Source of the DNA: JANQGG01 sp964642175
GTDB lineage: Bacteria; Bacteroidota; Chlorobiia; Chlorobiales; Chloroherpetonaceae
Length of the DNA stretch: 64,000 bases
Direction of reading: 5' to 3'
Assembly: GCA_964642175.1 (NCBI GenBank)
Contig: CAZXOK010000001.1
Location: forward strand, 558,001 to 622,000
Positions 9,261 to 18,605 of this stretch are shown here, in pieces. Below the pieces are notes generated by a model, which searched no databases, was not told the origin of the DNA, and saw only the letters and a program-made list of their open reading frames with translations. Within the stretch, counting starts at the first letter, position 1; each line of letters opens with the position of its first letter. Both the position numbers and the translations under genes were made by a program.

Positions 9261-10121
9261 ATGTTAGGATGGTCGGTCACTCGATATGACGTGTTTGCCA
9301 GGTGTAAACGGATGTACTTTTATCAGTATTATGGGCGTTTTGATGATGAGTTTTCCGGGCACGAGATCAAAACCCTCAAAAATTTAACCTCAATCCCGCT
9401 TGAAATCGGCAACATTGTTCATGATGTATTAAAAACTCTCCTTGAGCGGTTTAAGAAATCCTCAGAGCCGATTGATGAAGAGCGTTTTTTTAACTTCTCA
9501 AAAAACCTCACGCTTAATTATACCGGCGCCAATACTTTTTTTGAAACGGTCTATGGCAATCTCATCCAAGTAGAGCCGATGGAAATGATGTACCCAAAAA
9601 TTGAGGCTTGTTTGAATAATTTTATTGCCAGCCCGCGATTTGAATGGCTGATCTCTGAGCCTGAGAAGTATAAAAAAGATTGGGTAATAGAACCTCCGGG
9701 ATATGGCCAAACCACGATCAATGGATTTAAAGCCTACTGTAAAGTGGATTTTCTGTTTCCCACAGATCATGGCCTTGAAATTCTGGATTGGAAAACCGGC
9801 CAGCAAGATCCGGTTAAACATAAAAAACAGCTCATTGCCTATGCCCATTGGGCCTCTGAAAAAAAGAATACCCACCCCGGGGCCATTGATTGCCGAGCCG
9901 TGTATTTATATCCGCAATACGAGGAAATACCCTTAGACGTCTCCGAGTCGGATATCATGGCCTTTTCCAATCAAGTTCGGGATGAAACTCACGAGATGTG
10001 GGCTTTTTGCATGGATGTTGAGCAAAACCTACCGATATCTAAATCTGAATTCCCAATGGTATCAAACCAGGAGAATTGTAAAAGTTGTAATTTCCAAAAA
10101 CTGTGCTTTGGGCAGACCTAA
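9261..10121 (+). CDS. PD-(D/E)XK (RecB-like) nuclease with probable Fe-S cluster
   Basis: Stand-alone RecB/AddB/Cas4-type nuclease domain of 286 residues. The catalytic core reads CKVDFLF, then LEILDWKTG (the D and DxK of the fold), followed by KKQLIAYA. One Cys near the N-terminus (residue 15, ARCKRMYFYQYYG) and three at the C-terminus (CKSCNFQKLC, residues about 273, 276 and 282) match the four-Cys pattern of AddB and Cas4 Fe-S nucleases. There is no helicase domain and no CRISPR locus nearby. The next gene starts 18 bases downstream on the same strand. The DNA repair role is inferred from the fold. Confidence 0.85.
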   Translation: MLGWSVTRYDVFARCKRMYFYQYYGRFDDEFSGHEIKTLKNLTSIPLEIGNIVHDVLKTLLERFKKSSEPIDEERFFNFSKNLTLNYTGANTFFETVYGNLIQVEPMEMMYPKIEACLNNFIASPRFEWLISEPEKYKKDWVIEPPGYGQTTINGFKAYCKVDFLFPTDHGLEILDWKTGQQDPVKHKKQLIAYAHWASEKKNTHPGAIDCRAVYLYPQYEEIPLDVSESDIMAFSNQVRDETHEMWAFCMDVEQNLPISKSEFPMVSNQENCKSCNFQKLCFGQT

Positions 10122-10139
10122 AACCAAATTCTATCCTAC

Positions 10140-10808
10140 GTGAAAACCAATGCCTTGATCATCTTTTTCAAATGGCCTGTGCCCGGTGAAGTAAAAACCC
10201 GGTTAATTCCGACTTTAGGCACTGAGCCTGCTGCGCAGATCTATGAGGCATTTATTAAAGATTGTCTGGAAAAAGTCCGGGATTTGGATATGGATGTCAT
10301 TGGGTTTTATGGTAACAAACAGATTGAAAACACACATAAACCACTAAAGGATTTCTTTGCAACACATGGTGTTCAATTGTTCAAACAAGAAGGTGAAGAT
10401 TTGGGGCAGCGAATGCTGGGTGCCATATCGCAAGTGCTTGATCAGGGTTATAAACACGTGGGGTTGATTGGAACAGACTCACCGGATTTGCCACCTGAAG
10501 TCTTAAAGCATGCTTTTCAAGCACTAAGTTTTTCAGATAATGCCTTTGCTTTAGGCCCCAGTGAAGATGGCGGTTATTACTTTATTGGAATGAACCGTCC
10601 ATATCCCGGCGCTTTTCATAATGTGCAATACAGTACCGAAACCACATTGCTGGATACGGTTACAAATCTTACCATAGAGCCCTGTAGTTTGTATATCCTG
10701 AAACGCTGGTACGATATTGATGAACCTGACGATTTAAAACGTCTTCAAAGCAGTTTGCATCCTGAATTGCTCACACATACCAACCAAGTTCTGTCACTTA
10801 CGATTTAG
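10140..10808 (+). CDS. TIGR04282/DUF2064 family transferase
   Basis: Nucleotidyltransferase-fold (GT-A/CofC-like) protein of 222 residues. Landmarks: FFKWPVPGEVKTRL near the N-terminus, IGTDSPDLPPE, and LGPSEDGGYYFIGM. The family is annotated as an arsenosugar biosynthesis glycosyltransferase, or 'transferase 1, rSAM/selenodomain-associated', because it co-occurs with ArsS-type radical SAM proteins. An ArsS gene is present about 21 kb away at 31354-32385. The start codon is GTG. It probably shares a transcript with the upstream nuclease gene. Confidence 0.88.
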   Translation: MKTNALIIFFKWPVPGEVKTRLIPTLGTEPAAQIYEAFIKDCLEKVRDLDMDVIGFYGNKQIENTHKPLKDFFATHGVQLFKQEGEDLGQRMLGAISQVLDQGYKHVGLIGTDSPDLPPEVLKHAFQALSFSDNAFALGPSEDGGYYFIGMNRPYPGAFHNVQYSTETTLLDTVTNLTIEPCSLYILKRWYDIDEPDDLKRLQSSLHPELLTHTNQVLSLTI

Positions 10809-10933
10809 GCAAAGAAGGTTTTGCTTCAGATCACAAACCGAATTAAAAAAAAATATAAAATTGTAATATCCACAGCATATAATGGAGTTATATTAATAAT
10901 GTGGTGGTATTACCGATTGAGGTGATTGAAAGC

Positions 10934-10982
10934 TTATTCTCTGGCAATTGGTCAACCCCCAAGGTCAATCGCCAGAGAATAA
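10934..10982. terminator. long inverted repeat between convergent genes
   Basis: The left arm 10934-10950 and right arm 10966-10982 match over 17 bases with one mismatch (core TTATTCTCTGGC / GCCAGAGAATAA). The loop is about 15 bases. It lies between the TIGR04282 gene (plus) and the polyprenyl synthase gene (minus). TTCTTTTT follows on the plus strand. It probably terminates both genes. Confidence 0.65.
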
Positions 10983-10994
10983 AGTTCTTTTTGA

Positions 10995-12002
10995 TCAGGA
11001 ATCGCGTTTCATTACCATTGCCGCAAAGTCAATCAGGTTCTGGCGACCGGTTGGGTTCGGCAAGGAAGCCGCCAAAGCTTTGGACTCTTCAAAATTTGAA
11101 TCAATAATCTTCCGGGCATAGTCCAGTACCCCGCACTTTTCATAAATATCTCTTACTTTGGCCACATTTTCCTGAGGTGTCCCGTGATTATCCACAACAG
11201 ATTGCAGCATGGCCCTATCATCCCCAGATGAAAGTTCAATGCCTTTTAATAGCAGGTATGTTTTTTTACCGCACATAACATCACCACCGACAACTTTTCC
11301 AAACTTTTTATCATCAGCCATTATATCCAGGAGGTCGTCCTGGACCTGGAACGCCTGCCCGATAAGCTCACCAAACTTTGTAAGCGCTTCAACATCCTTT
11401 TGAGAGGCCTCGGCTGCCAGACCACCAATTTCAAGTGAAGCTGCAATCAAACGGCCGGTTTTCTTTGAGATCATATCCAGATACTCATCAATAGTTACAT
11501 CATGGCGCTTCTCAAAGTCCATATCCAGGGCCTGACCTTCGCAAATGGTTATGGTGCTTTGTGTAATGATACTCAAAATCTCATGCATGTTTTTAAACGG
11601 GTGCTTCAAGGCCAGTTCATAGGCAAAAGCCAGCATCATATCACCCGACAAAATGGCAATGCTGTCGTTCCATTTTTTATGAACGGTATCGCGGCCATGA
11701 CGCAGATCGGCATGATCCATAATATCATCATGAATCAGGGTGAAATTATGCAACACTTCCACCGAAATAGCCAGGTCCAGCATATTATCTGAGTTGCCGG
11801 TAATTGATTCGGCACCCATGAGCACTAATATAGGGCGGATACGTTTTCCTTTTCCTTCAAGAATGTAGCGACCCGGGGCGTAAAGTGAATCCGGGGTTCT
11901 CCCATCAAGGCAAACTTTGAGTTTTTTGTTGATTAAAGCATGTATCTCAGTGTATTTTTCCTGGATCGCTGAGACATCTTTTTGATTCGTTGAGAGTTTC
12001 AT
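10995..12002 (-). CDS. polyprenyl (geranylgeranyl/farnesyl) diphosphate synthase
   Basis: Trans-prenyltransferase of 335 residues that condenses IPP with allylic diphosphates. Both Asp-rich motifs are present: the first as HDDIMDHADLRHGRDTVHKKW and the second as QDDLLDIMAD. The small residues before the first motif suit a short-chain (C15-C20) enzyme, but chain length cannot be fixed by eye. It lies 40 bases downstream of the IPP isomerase gene on the same strand, so the two probably form an isoprenoid operon. Confidence 0.93.
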   Translation of the reverse strand: MKLSTNQKDVSAIQEKYTEIHALINKKLKVCLDGRTPDSLYAPGRYILEGKGKRIRPILVLMGAESITGNSDNMLDLAISVEVLHNFTLIHDDIMDHADLRHGRDTVHKKWNDSIAILSGDMMLAFAYELALKHPFKNMHEILSIITQSTITICEGQALDMDFEKRHDVTIDEYLDMISKKTGRLIAASLEIGGLAAEASQKDVEALTKFGELIGQAFQVQDDLLDIMADDKKFGKVVGGDVMCGKKTYLLLKGIELSSGDDRAMLQSVVDNHGTPQENVAKVRDIYEKCGVLDYARKIIDSNFEESKALAASLPNPTGRQNLIDFAAMVMKRDS

Positions 12003-12042
12003 TAATCATCAAGGCATTAAGAGTTATAAAAAACTTTATTGA

Positions 12043-13149
12043 TCAGGTATTGGGATGTAAGGGTATTTGACGAAGCGCTTCAATATTTGAAGCTCCTGTC
12101 AGGAACATGGTTGCACGAAGATCATTTATCCATGTTAAAATGGTCGATTCCAGGTTTTGGGCGGCTTTATCCGGGTCGCTAAGTAAGGCTTTTAAAAAAG
12201 GCTTGGCTGCGGCACCAATATGAGCACCCGATGCCAATGATTTGGCCAGATCCAGACCATGGCGTAAACCACCCGAGGCAACCAATTCAATGTCTTCGAA
12301 AATACCTTCTTTTTGGTTTAAGGCTTTGATTTCTGCCAGACACTCAGCTGTAGAATTGCCCCAGTTCAGGAATTCTTGAATAGCACCTTCTGAAAACCGG
12401 CTATCCTGTGAAAACCGTTTTAAGTAGCGTACATGCTCTACTTTCTGCCAGCTGGTTCCGCCTTTACCGGCCACATCTATCGCATGAACTCCACAGCTAA
12501 CCAGATGGCGGGCAACCGGGGCCGTTATTCCTGCGCCAACTTCTTTTATAATAACAGGGACTTCAAGCCGTCTGACCACATGAGAAAGTTCTTTGTAAAA
12601 TCCTTTAAAATCGGTATTACCCTCTGGCTGGAACATTTCCTGTGCAGGATTGAGGTGAACAATCAGGCCATCGGCCCTGATGATATCGATCAACAATTTT
12701 AAATCATCCGAACTTAAACCTTTGGCCACTTCCGGGGCACCAATATTGGCAAAGATCTGAATGTCGGGAGCAGCTTGTCGAACAATTCCAAAGCTCTCCT
12801 GATGAGTTCGCTCTTCCAGGGCCTGACGCATGCTGCCAACACCCAGTGGTATCTGAAGTGACTGGCATATTTCGGCAAACATTCTGTTTACAAACTCAGC
12901 ACCGCTGTAGCCGCCTGTCATGGAGGAGATCATAAGGGGATAAGCGATTTTTTGTCCGAGGAAAGAAGTGCTTAAATCAATATCTTTATAATTAACTTCA
13001 GGGGCAGCATTGTGCGAAAAGCGATAGGCATCAAATCCATTGGGTTCATCATAATCAATTGGATCATTCAGGCAGATATCAACATGGCTTTGCTTACGTT
13101 CAACAATTTCGGATACAGAGTTGGACAAGGTATCGGCTTTTGATGTCAT
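12043..13149 (-). CDS. fni: type 2 isopentenyl-diphosphate delta-isomerase
   Basis: FMN-dependent isomerase interconverting IPP and DMAPP. The 368 residues are full length. Landmarks: ERKQSHVDICL near the N-terminus, MISSMTGG, GVGSMRQALE, FANIGAP, VHLNPAQEMFQPEG, IIKEVGAGI, DVAGKGGTSW, and the phosphate-binding ASGGLRHGLD. It is the first gene of a probable two-gene operon with the polyprenyl synthase. No type 1 Idi is in the window. Confidence 0.96.
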   Translation of the reverse strand: MTSKADTLSNSVSEIVERKQSHVDICLNDPIDYDEPNGFDAYRFSHNAAPEVNYKDIDLSTSFLGQKIAYPLMISSMTGGYSGAEFVNRMFAEICQSLQIPLGVGSMRQALEERTHQESFGIVRQAAPDIQIFANIGAPEVAKGLSSDDLKLLIDIIRADGLIVHLNPAQEMFQPEGNTDFKGFYKELSHVVRRLEVPVIIKEVGAGITAPVARHLVSCGVHAIDVAGKGGTSWQKVEHVRYLKRFSQDSRFSEGAIQEFLNWGNSTAECLAEIKALNQKEGIFEDIELVASGGLRHGLDLAKSLASGAHIGAAAKPFLKALLSDPDKAAQNLESTILTWINDLRATMFLTGASNIEALRQIPLHPNT

Positions 13150-13275
13150 AATTAAAAAATCGAGTAGCGTTTTTAAATTTCTTGTAAGAAAATTAATCCC
13201 AGTTCTATAATTTATGCTCCCGGTGGGCTAAATATACAATGTTCATCTTTAAATCAAGGATATTAATAAAAACAG

Positions 13276-14544
13276 ATGTTTAAAACCATTTTTCAAATTG
13301 CTATCGGTCACCTGGTTGGAAGAAGACGCCAGACCATCACCACTCTGGTTGGTGTGGCTGTTAGCACAATGGTTTTAATAACCACCATATCGCTTATGCG
13401 CGGCCTGGTGGATTCGTTTACCGATACGATTATAAACATTGCCCCTCATATCGTGATTCGTGGGGAGAAGATAGAACCCCGGCGTGTGGATATTATTTCA
13501 GACCAGTCTAAAAATGTACGCGCATTTGTAGTCGATAATGTTCAAAAAGAAGAAGAAGAGGAGATTACCAACTACCGCCAGATTTTATCCCTGATAGAAG
13601 AAGATCCGTATGTAAAACAGCTTTTTGTAGCCTCACCTTTTGTTTCAACCGAAGTGATGGCTATAAAAGGCACGGCCAACCAACCCATCGAAATTAACGG
13701 GGTGTTGATTGAACGCGAGAATAAAGTAGCCCGGTTGGAAGGCAACCTCATTAGCGGGAACCTGGAATCTCTGAAAAAAACCCCGAACGGCATCCTGGTA
13801 GGGGCGCCACTCGTTGAGGACCTGGCTATAGAATTGAACGACGAAATGACTTTGGTTTCTTCGAGTGGCATCACCCAGCAGGTTAAAGTTATTGGGGTGT
13901 TTTCAACCGGGGTGAAATCCATCGACAGCAAAGGGTTTGTGAATTTAAAGATCGGACAGCTCTTGACTCAAATGCCACCCAATAAAGTATCAGGAATCAA
14001 TCTCAAAGTAAAAGATCTGCTTACCAACACCGAGCTTGCCCGGGAGCTGGAGCGCGTTACAGCCTATCGTTGCGAAACCTGGCAGGAAGCCAACGAAACC
14101 ATTATCGGTCTGTTTAATCGTATTGGCAATATTGTCTATTCACTGGTAGGTTTTGTGGCGCTTGTATCCGGGTTTGGTGTGGCCAACATCCTGGTAACGA
14201 CTATCTATGAGAAAACCCGCGATATTGCCATCATGAAATCATTTGGGTTCAAAGCAAATCAAATTGTGTTTCTGTTTATTCTTGAAGGTATCATGGTTGG
14301 GTTTATCGGGGCGCTTATCGGAGCCGTTCTGGCAATCGGTACCACCAACCTGATGGCTTCGTTACCGACACAAAGCACCCAGGGCGCTGTAAGCCAATCG
14401 GGTTTTGCTATGGCCCAAAGCCCTTATTATTACCTGATAGCCGTAGTGCTTACTTCAACGATCAGCACCATTGCTGCAACCATCCCCTCACGAAAAGCCG
14501 CCAAACTCGAACCGGTTCAGGTGCTTCGCGACGCCAATCTGTAA
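13276..14544 (+). CDS. ABC transporter permease, LolC/LolE-FtsX type
   Basis: Inner-membrane permease of 422 residues with the MacB/FtsX layout: one N-terminal membrane helix (about 20-42), a large periplasmic domain containing LolC/E-like IAPHIVIRGEK, then three C-terminal helices (about 285-310, 330-360, 385-405). The cytosolic coupling motif reads KTRDIAIMKSFGFKANQI. No ATPase gene is adjacent. An HlyD-type adaptor lies 22 kb away. The substrate is unknown; lipoprotein release is one possibility and export with the adaptor another. Confidence 0.88.
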   Translation: MFKTIFQIAIGHLVGRRRQTITTLVGVAVSTMVLITTISLMRGLVDSFTDTIINIAPHIVIRGEKIEPRRVDIISDQSKNVRAFVVDNVQKEEEEEITNYRQILSLIEEDPYVKQLFVASPFVSTEVMAIKGTANQPIEINGVLIERENKVARLEGNLISGNLESLKKTPNGILVGAPLVEDLAIELNDEMTLVSSSGITQQVKVIGVFSTGVKSIDSKGFVNLKIGQLLTQMPPNKVSGINLKVKDLLTNTELARELERVTAYRCETWQEANETIIGLFNRIGNIVYSLVGFVALVSGFGVANILVTTIYEKTRDIAIMKSFGFKANQIVFLFILEGIMVGFIGALIGAVLAIGTTNLMASLPTQSTQGAVSQSGFAMAQSPYYYLIAVVLTSTISTIAATIPSRKAAKLEPVQVLRDANL

Positions 14545-14622
14545 AAAACCTTACTTATTTGGGGATCTGATTTCTCAGGGTGATCTCTCCATCTGCGGAC
14601 ATATTTTCTGGAAAAATTGTGC

Positions 14623-14644
14623 ACCTGCCTTTGCAGGTTTTATT
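14623..14644 (+). terminator. terminator after the LolC/E-like permease gene
   Basis: Hairpin ACCTGC-CTTT-GCAGGT followed by TTTATT, 79 bases after the permease stop. The stem is 6 bp and GC-rich. It lies just outside the 3' end of the convergent exporter gene. Confidence 0.55.
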
Positions 14645-14671
14645 CGTATAGATCAGCCAAAGGAAAAATCC

Positions 14672-16531
14672 TCAGGATTTTACAATCGGCTGGGAATGAA
14701 GTTGTTCGGGGTATTGCAAAAGGAAGAGTTTATAGTAGAGCCCACGTTGTTTCAGCAACTCCTGGTGAGAGCCGGTTTCACGTATTTCCCCCTTATGCAA
14801 AACCAGAATTTTATCAGCGCGTTGAACTGTAGATAGCCGGTGAGCTATAATTATAGATGTGCGGCCTTTCATGAGTACCTCAATGGCCAGCTCAATTTTA
14901 AGTTCGGTCTCGGTATCCACCGAACTGGTGGCTTCATCCAGAACCAGGATCTTTGGATTATAGACCATGGCACGCACAAATGAAATTAACTGGCGCTGTC
15001 CAGTAGAGAGGCCGCCTCCACGCTCCAGTACTTCATAATCATATCCTTGTGGTAGATTCACAATAAACTCATGTGCGCCGACCAGTTTGGCAGCATGAAT
15101 AATTTGCTCTTCTGAAATATCTGTTCGTCCCAGAGTTATGTTCTCTTTGATTGAGCCGGAAAATAAAAAGACATCCTGCATTACCACACCCAGATGTTGG
15201 CGAAGTTCCGATTCAGTGACCTGGCTCAGGCTGGTATTGTCAATTCTGATTGAGCCTTGTTGAGGTTCATAAAACTTGGATAAAAGATTTATGATAGATG
15301 TTTTTCCGCTACCTGTAGAACCAACAATGGCAATGGTTTGACCGGGTGTTACATCAAATGAAATATCTTTGAGGATCCAGTTTTTATCCTGGTATGCAAA
15401 CCAGACATTGTTAAAATGAATGGCTCCCTTAAGATTTGTTAATGCTTGGGGTTTTTTGGGTTCCGGGATGTAGGAGTCTTCATCCAGTAAGTTAAAGATA
15501 CGCTCAGCGCTGGTCACAGCAGTTTGGATCAGGTTGTATTTTTCAGACAAATCCTGGAGAGGTCTGAAAAACTGGTTGACATACTGAACAAACGATACGA
15601 TCACTCCAACCGTTAAAGTGCCTTCCAGCATACGATCAGTACTGAACCAAATGATCATACCCATAGCCACACTGCTCAAAATTTCAATGGTAGGATAAAA
15701 AACAGAGTAGTAATACACCGAGCGTATGTTGGCATTTCGATGAGCTGAGTTTATTTCGGAATGCTTTTTGAACTCAACATCTTCACGGCTAAACAACTGG
15801 ATAGTGCTTATCCCGGTAATGTGTTCCTGAAGAAAAGCGTTCAAACGTGCCATTTGGGTGCGAACTTCTTCATAAACAACCCGCACTTTTCGCTTAAACA
15901 CAAATGTAACATAAACGATCACCGGTAGAATACTCAGAGTAACCAATGTAAGTTGCCAGTCGAGAATAAACATCAGGATAACAATAAAAAACAGCTGGAA
16001 TATGTCGCTGGCAATATTAACAAAACCGCTGGAGAGCATCTCGTTGAGTGATTCCACATCATTGGTGGCTCGTGTCATCAAACGACCGATAGGGTTACGG
16101 TCAAAAAATTTCAGGTTCAGTTTCTGGAGGTTCTGAAAGATATCCTTTCGAAGCAAGAAAACAGCTTTCTGCCCCAAATGCTGGGTCAGGTAATAAGAGC
16201 CATAAATTTTGATGGAATCCAGGAGTATGACACCCAAAAGCGCCAGGCTAACGGTTGTGAGCCCTTCAAAATCACCTACTGCGATATAGTCGTCAATGGC
16301 GATTTTTGTGATATATGGCCGCAGGGGAGAGAATACCGATCCGAAAACGGTGAGTAATACCGTGGCTGCCAGTAATCCTTTATAAGGTTTTACATACTCA
16401 AACAGCCGAAAGAAGACTTTGCTATCGGTTCGTTTTTGGTTGGATTTATTCAGCGCGGTATCGGCCTGGATCTGAAATCCCTTCTCAGTACTACTTTTGG
16501 AGGTATTGAGTGGCGAGGATGTGGATTTCAT
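14672..16531 (-). CDS. ABC exporter, fused permease and ATPase (MsbA-like)
   Basis: Half-transporter of 619 residues. A Ser/Thr/Lys-rich N-terminal tail of about 40 residues precedes a six-helix type I exporter domain (about 50-350). The ATPase domain follows with Walker A GSTGSGKTS, Q-loop VVMQDVFLFSG, signature LSTGQRQ, Walker B ILVLDEATS and the H-loop IIAHRL. All motifs are canonical, so it should work as a homodimer. Lipid A or drug export is the family's usual role; the substrate here is open. The glmM-like gene lies 120 bases upstream on the same strand. Confidence 0.93.
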   Translation of the reverse strand: MKSTSSPLNTSKSSTEKGFQIQADTALNKSNQKRTDSKVFFRLFEYVKPYKGLLAATVLLTVFGSVFSPLRPYITKIAIDDYIAVGDFEGLTTVSLALLGVILLDSIKIYGSYYLTQHLGQKAVFLLRKDIFQNLQKLNLKFFDRNPIGRLMTRATNDVESLNEMLSSGFVNIASDIFQLFFIVILMFILDWQLTLVTLSILPVIVYVTFVFKRKVRVVYEEVRTQMARLNAFLQEHITGISTIQLFSREDVEFKKHSEINSAHRNANIRSVYYYSVFYPTIEILSSVAMGMIIWFSTDRMLEGTLTVGVIVSFVQYVNQFFRPLQDLSEKYNLIQTAVTSAERIFNLLDEDSYIPEPKKPQALTNLKGAIHFNNVWFAYQDKNWILKDISFDVTPGQTIAIVGSTGSGKTSIINLLSKFYEPQQGSIRIDNTSLSQVTESELRQHLGVVMQDVFLFSGSIKENITLGRTDISEEQIIHAAKLVGAHEFIVNLPQGYDYEVLERGGGLSTGQRQLISFVRAMVYNPKILVLDEATSSVDTETELKIELAIEVLMKGRTSIIIAHRLSTVQRADKILVLHKGEIRETGSHQELLKQRGLYYKLFLLQYPEQLHSQPIVKS

Positions 16532-16651
16532 GTACTGCTTGCAATCAAATAATTTTTTAAATCTTTCAGCTGTCTTTAGATGTACACATTATTTGGCGTA
16601 TAAAAAAATAGCACCGAAACTACGCCGGCATCTCATCGGCTATAAAAAGGG

Positions 16652-18064
16652 TTATTTTAGCGCTTCAAGCAGCTCTGTTTCAAATTTCGAGGCCAGTTTA
16701 TGGGCATCTTCAGCGTTTTTTGCCTCTGTATAGATACGCACGATAGGCTCTGTGTTGGATTTACGCATATGTATCCATGAGGCTTCAAAATCGATCTTAA
16801 GCCCATCAATGGTGGTTACTTTCTCCGATGCATATGTCTTAGCCAGGGTTTCAAACGCCGAATCGACTGAGCCTTTGGTATCGGCCAGATTGAGTTTTTG
16901 CTTGGCCATGTGGTACTCGGGAAATGTTTTTTTAAAGGCCGATAAAGGTTGATTATTATGTTGAAGCTGCCATTGGCAAAACGCCTGAACAAATAACGCG
17001 ATGCCAACCAGTGCATCACGCCCGTAGTGGATCTCCGGAAGGATCACACCGCCATTACCTTCACCACCAATGGTGGCGTTTTGACGTTTCATTTCTTCAA
17101 TCACATTGGCTTCGCCGACCTTACTGCTAAAAAACTCGACTCCGTGTTTTAAGGCAATGTCTCGTAATGCGCGGCTGCTGGAGAGATTGTTGGCAATGTG
17201 CCCTTTATTATGGGTCAGGTAGTAATCGGCGCATGCCACCAGTGTGTATTCTTCGCCAAACAAGGTTCCGTCTTCACAAATCATAACCAGCCGATCAACA
17301 TCCGGGTCTACAATGATGCCAAAATCACACTGCTCTTCTTTCATCCTGGCCAGGGTTTGAGTCAGGTTTTTTTCTATTGGTTCGGGATTGCGCGGAAAAA
17401 TACCAGTGGCTGCACAGGCTACTTCTATAATATCGTTCATACCGAGGGCATGGCAGAGTTGAGGTACAATTGTTGACCCGGCACCTTCCACCGCATCAAC
17501 CAGAACCCGGTAGTTTTGCGCTTCAATCTGCCCGGGGTTTATAAATGGTAACCCCAGGACTTTATTGATGTGAATGCGGTCGTAGGCATCACTGGTAACA
17601 GCAATGCCAAAATTATTCCAGGCGGCAGAATTCAGCTTGCCCGATTCGGCAATGTCTATCATTTCGTTGCCTTGTTGAGCGGTTAAAAACTCACCTTTAT
17701 TGTTCAGCAGTTTTAAAGCATTCCACTCAATGGGATTATGGGAGGCGGTAATGATTATGCCACCATCGGCCTGTTCTTCCAGAACGGCAATTTCAACAGT
17801 AGGGGTAGTAGCCACGCCGAGGTCAATTACCGCGCAACCCGATTGGATAAGGGCGTTTTTAACAAAATCCAGGATAATGCTTCCGGTTGGGCGGGTATCG
17901 CGACCAATAACAATTTTTGGGGATCGACCGGTTTGCTCAGACTCTTTTTTGAGCTCTCCATAAAGCCAGTTGGCATAGGCTTGTGTATATTTTGCAAGTA
18001 CCATCGGGGTTAAACTTTCGCCAACAATGCCACGGATTCCCGAAACACTAACCATTAAACTCAT
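16652..18064 (-). CDS. glmM: phosphoglucosamine mutase / phosphohexomutase
   Basis: Alpha-D-phosphohexomutase that moves phosphate between C1 and C6 of hexosamine or hexose phosphates. The phosphoserine loop TASHNP, the metal loop DPDVDR and the sugar-recognition loop GEGNGGV are present. The GEGNGG form differs from the GEMSGH of typical phosphomannomutases and suggests a GlmM-like or broad-specificity enzyme. The open frame extends to 18127, but ATG 18064 puts the conserved N-terminus (MVSVSGIRGIVGESL) in its usual place. ATG 18055 is also possible. The exact substrate is uncertain. Confidence 0.85.
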   Translation of the reverse strand: MSLMVSVSGIRGIVGESLTPMVLAKYTQAYANWLYGELKKESEQTGRSPKIVIGRDTRPTGSIILDFVKNALIQSGCAVIDLGVATTPTVEIAVLEEQADGGIIITASHNPIEWNALKLLNNKGEFLTAQQGNEMIDIAESGKLNSAAWNNFGIAVTSDAYDRIHINKVLGLPFINPGQIEAQNYRVLVDAVEGAGSTIVPQLCHALGMNDIIEVACAATGIFPRNPEPIEKNLTQTLARMKEEQCDFGIIVDPDVDRLVMICEDGTLFGEEYTLVACADYYLTHNKGHIANNLSSSRALRDIALKHGVEFFSSKVGEANVIEEMKRQNATIGGEGNGGVILPEIHYGRDALVGIALFVQAFCQWQLQHNNQPLSAFKKTFPEYHMAKQKLNLADTKGSVDSAFETLAKTYASEKVTTIDGLKIDFEASWIHMRKSNTEPIVRIYTEAKNAEDAHKLASKFETELLEALK

Positions 18065-18173
18065 AACCAGTGAAATTTTGGGTTGAAAAATTGCATGGGA
18101 ATTTACAAAAAAGATATTGGAAGTCACCTAAGGAATATCACTGGAAACCCAGCGAGAAGTCATAATGGGATTA

Positions 18174-18193
18174 GGTTTTTATGCTAAAAAACC
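18174..18193. repeat. 7-bp inverted repeat in the rpsT leader region
   Basis: GGTTTTT and AAAAACC with loop ATGCTA lie 57 bases upstream of rpsT, between the divergent glmM and rpsT genes. It could be a transcript hairpin affecting rpsT, or chance. No T-run follows on either strand outside the stem. Confidence 0.3.
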
Positions 18194-18249
18194 CTACATT
18201 AAAAGTTCTTATTTAATTCAATTATAAAAGTTAATTATACAGGACGGGT

Positions 18250-18519
18250 ATGCCACAACATAAGTCTTCCATTAAACGAGTCAGACAAGAGAAACGCCGT
18301 AATCTAAGAAACCGGCTTCAAAAGCAGGAAATGAAAACGCTGATCAAGAAAATCAAGCAATTGGTTTCTGAAAACGCTGATAAAACAGAGATTGATGGTG
18401 CATACAAAGCCGTTGTTCAAAAATTGGACCGAATGGCTGTTAAAGGCTACATCAAGAAGAACAATGCATCCAACAAAAAATCAAAAATCACAAAGTTGGT
18501 TAATCAGGCTTCTGCTTAA
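18250..18519 (+). CDS. rpsT: 30S ribosomal protein S20
   Basis: Small-subunit protein that binds 16S rRNA early in assembly. The 89 residues are highly basic and begin MPQHKSSIKRVRQ, with the usual KRRNLRNR and a GYIKKNNASNKKSK C-terminal stretch. An intrinsic terminator follows 14 bases after the stop. It stands upstream of ruvA but is probably transcribed separately. Confidence 0.96.
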   Translation: MPQHKSSIKRVRQEKRRNLRNRLQKQEMKTLIKKIKQLVSENADKTEIDGAYKAVVQKLDRMAVKGYIKKNNASNKKSKITKLVNQASA

Positions 18520-18532
18520 ACAAGAGCTTATA

Positions 18533-18570
18533 GCGGCCACAGTATGTTGGCCGCATTTTCCTTCATTTTC
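18533..18570 (+). terminator. intrinsic terminator after rpsT
   Basis: The perfect stem GCGGCCA / TGGCCGC (18533-18539 with 18548-18554) is followed by the T-rich stretch ATTTTCCTTCATTTTC. It should end most rpsT transcripts before ruvA. Confidence 0.8.
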
Positions 18571-18605
18571 ATTTCCAACCACTTCCGAGATTCACTATTA
18601 GCCCA

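Noticed and set aside
9261..10121. Cas4 of a CRISPR-Cas system
   Set aside because: No repeat-spacer array or other cas gene is in the window; the Fe-S nuclease fold alone does not make a CRISPR component.
10901..11107. Plus-strand frame of 68 codons overlapping the end of the polyprenyl synthase gene
   Set aside because: It runs through the terminator hairpin and then antisense to a clear prenyltransferase gene; no domain or start signal supports it.
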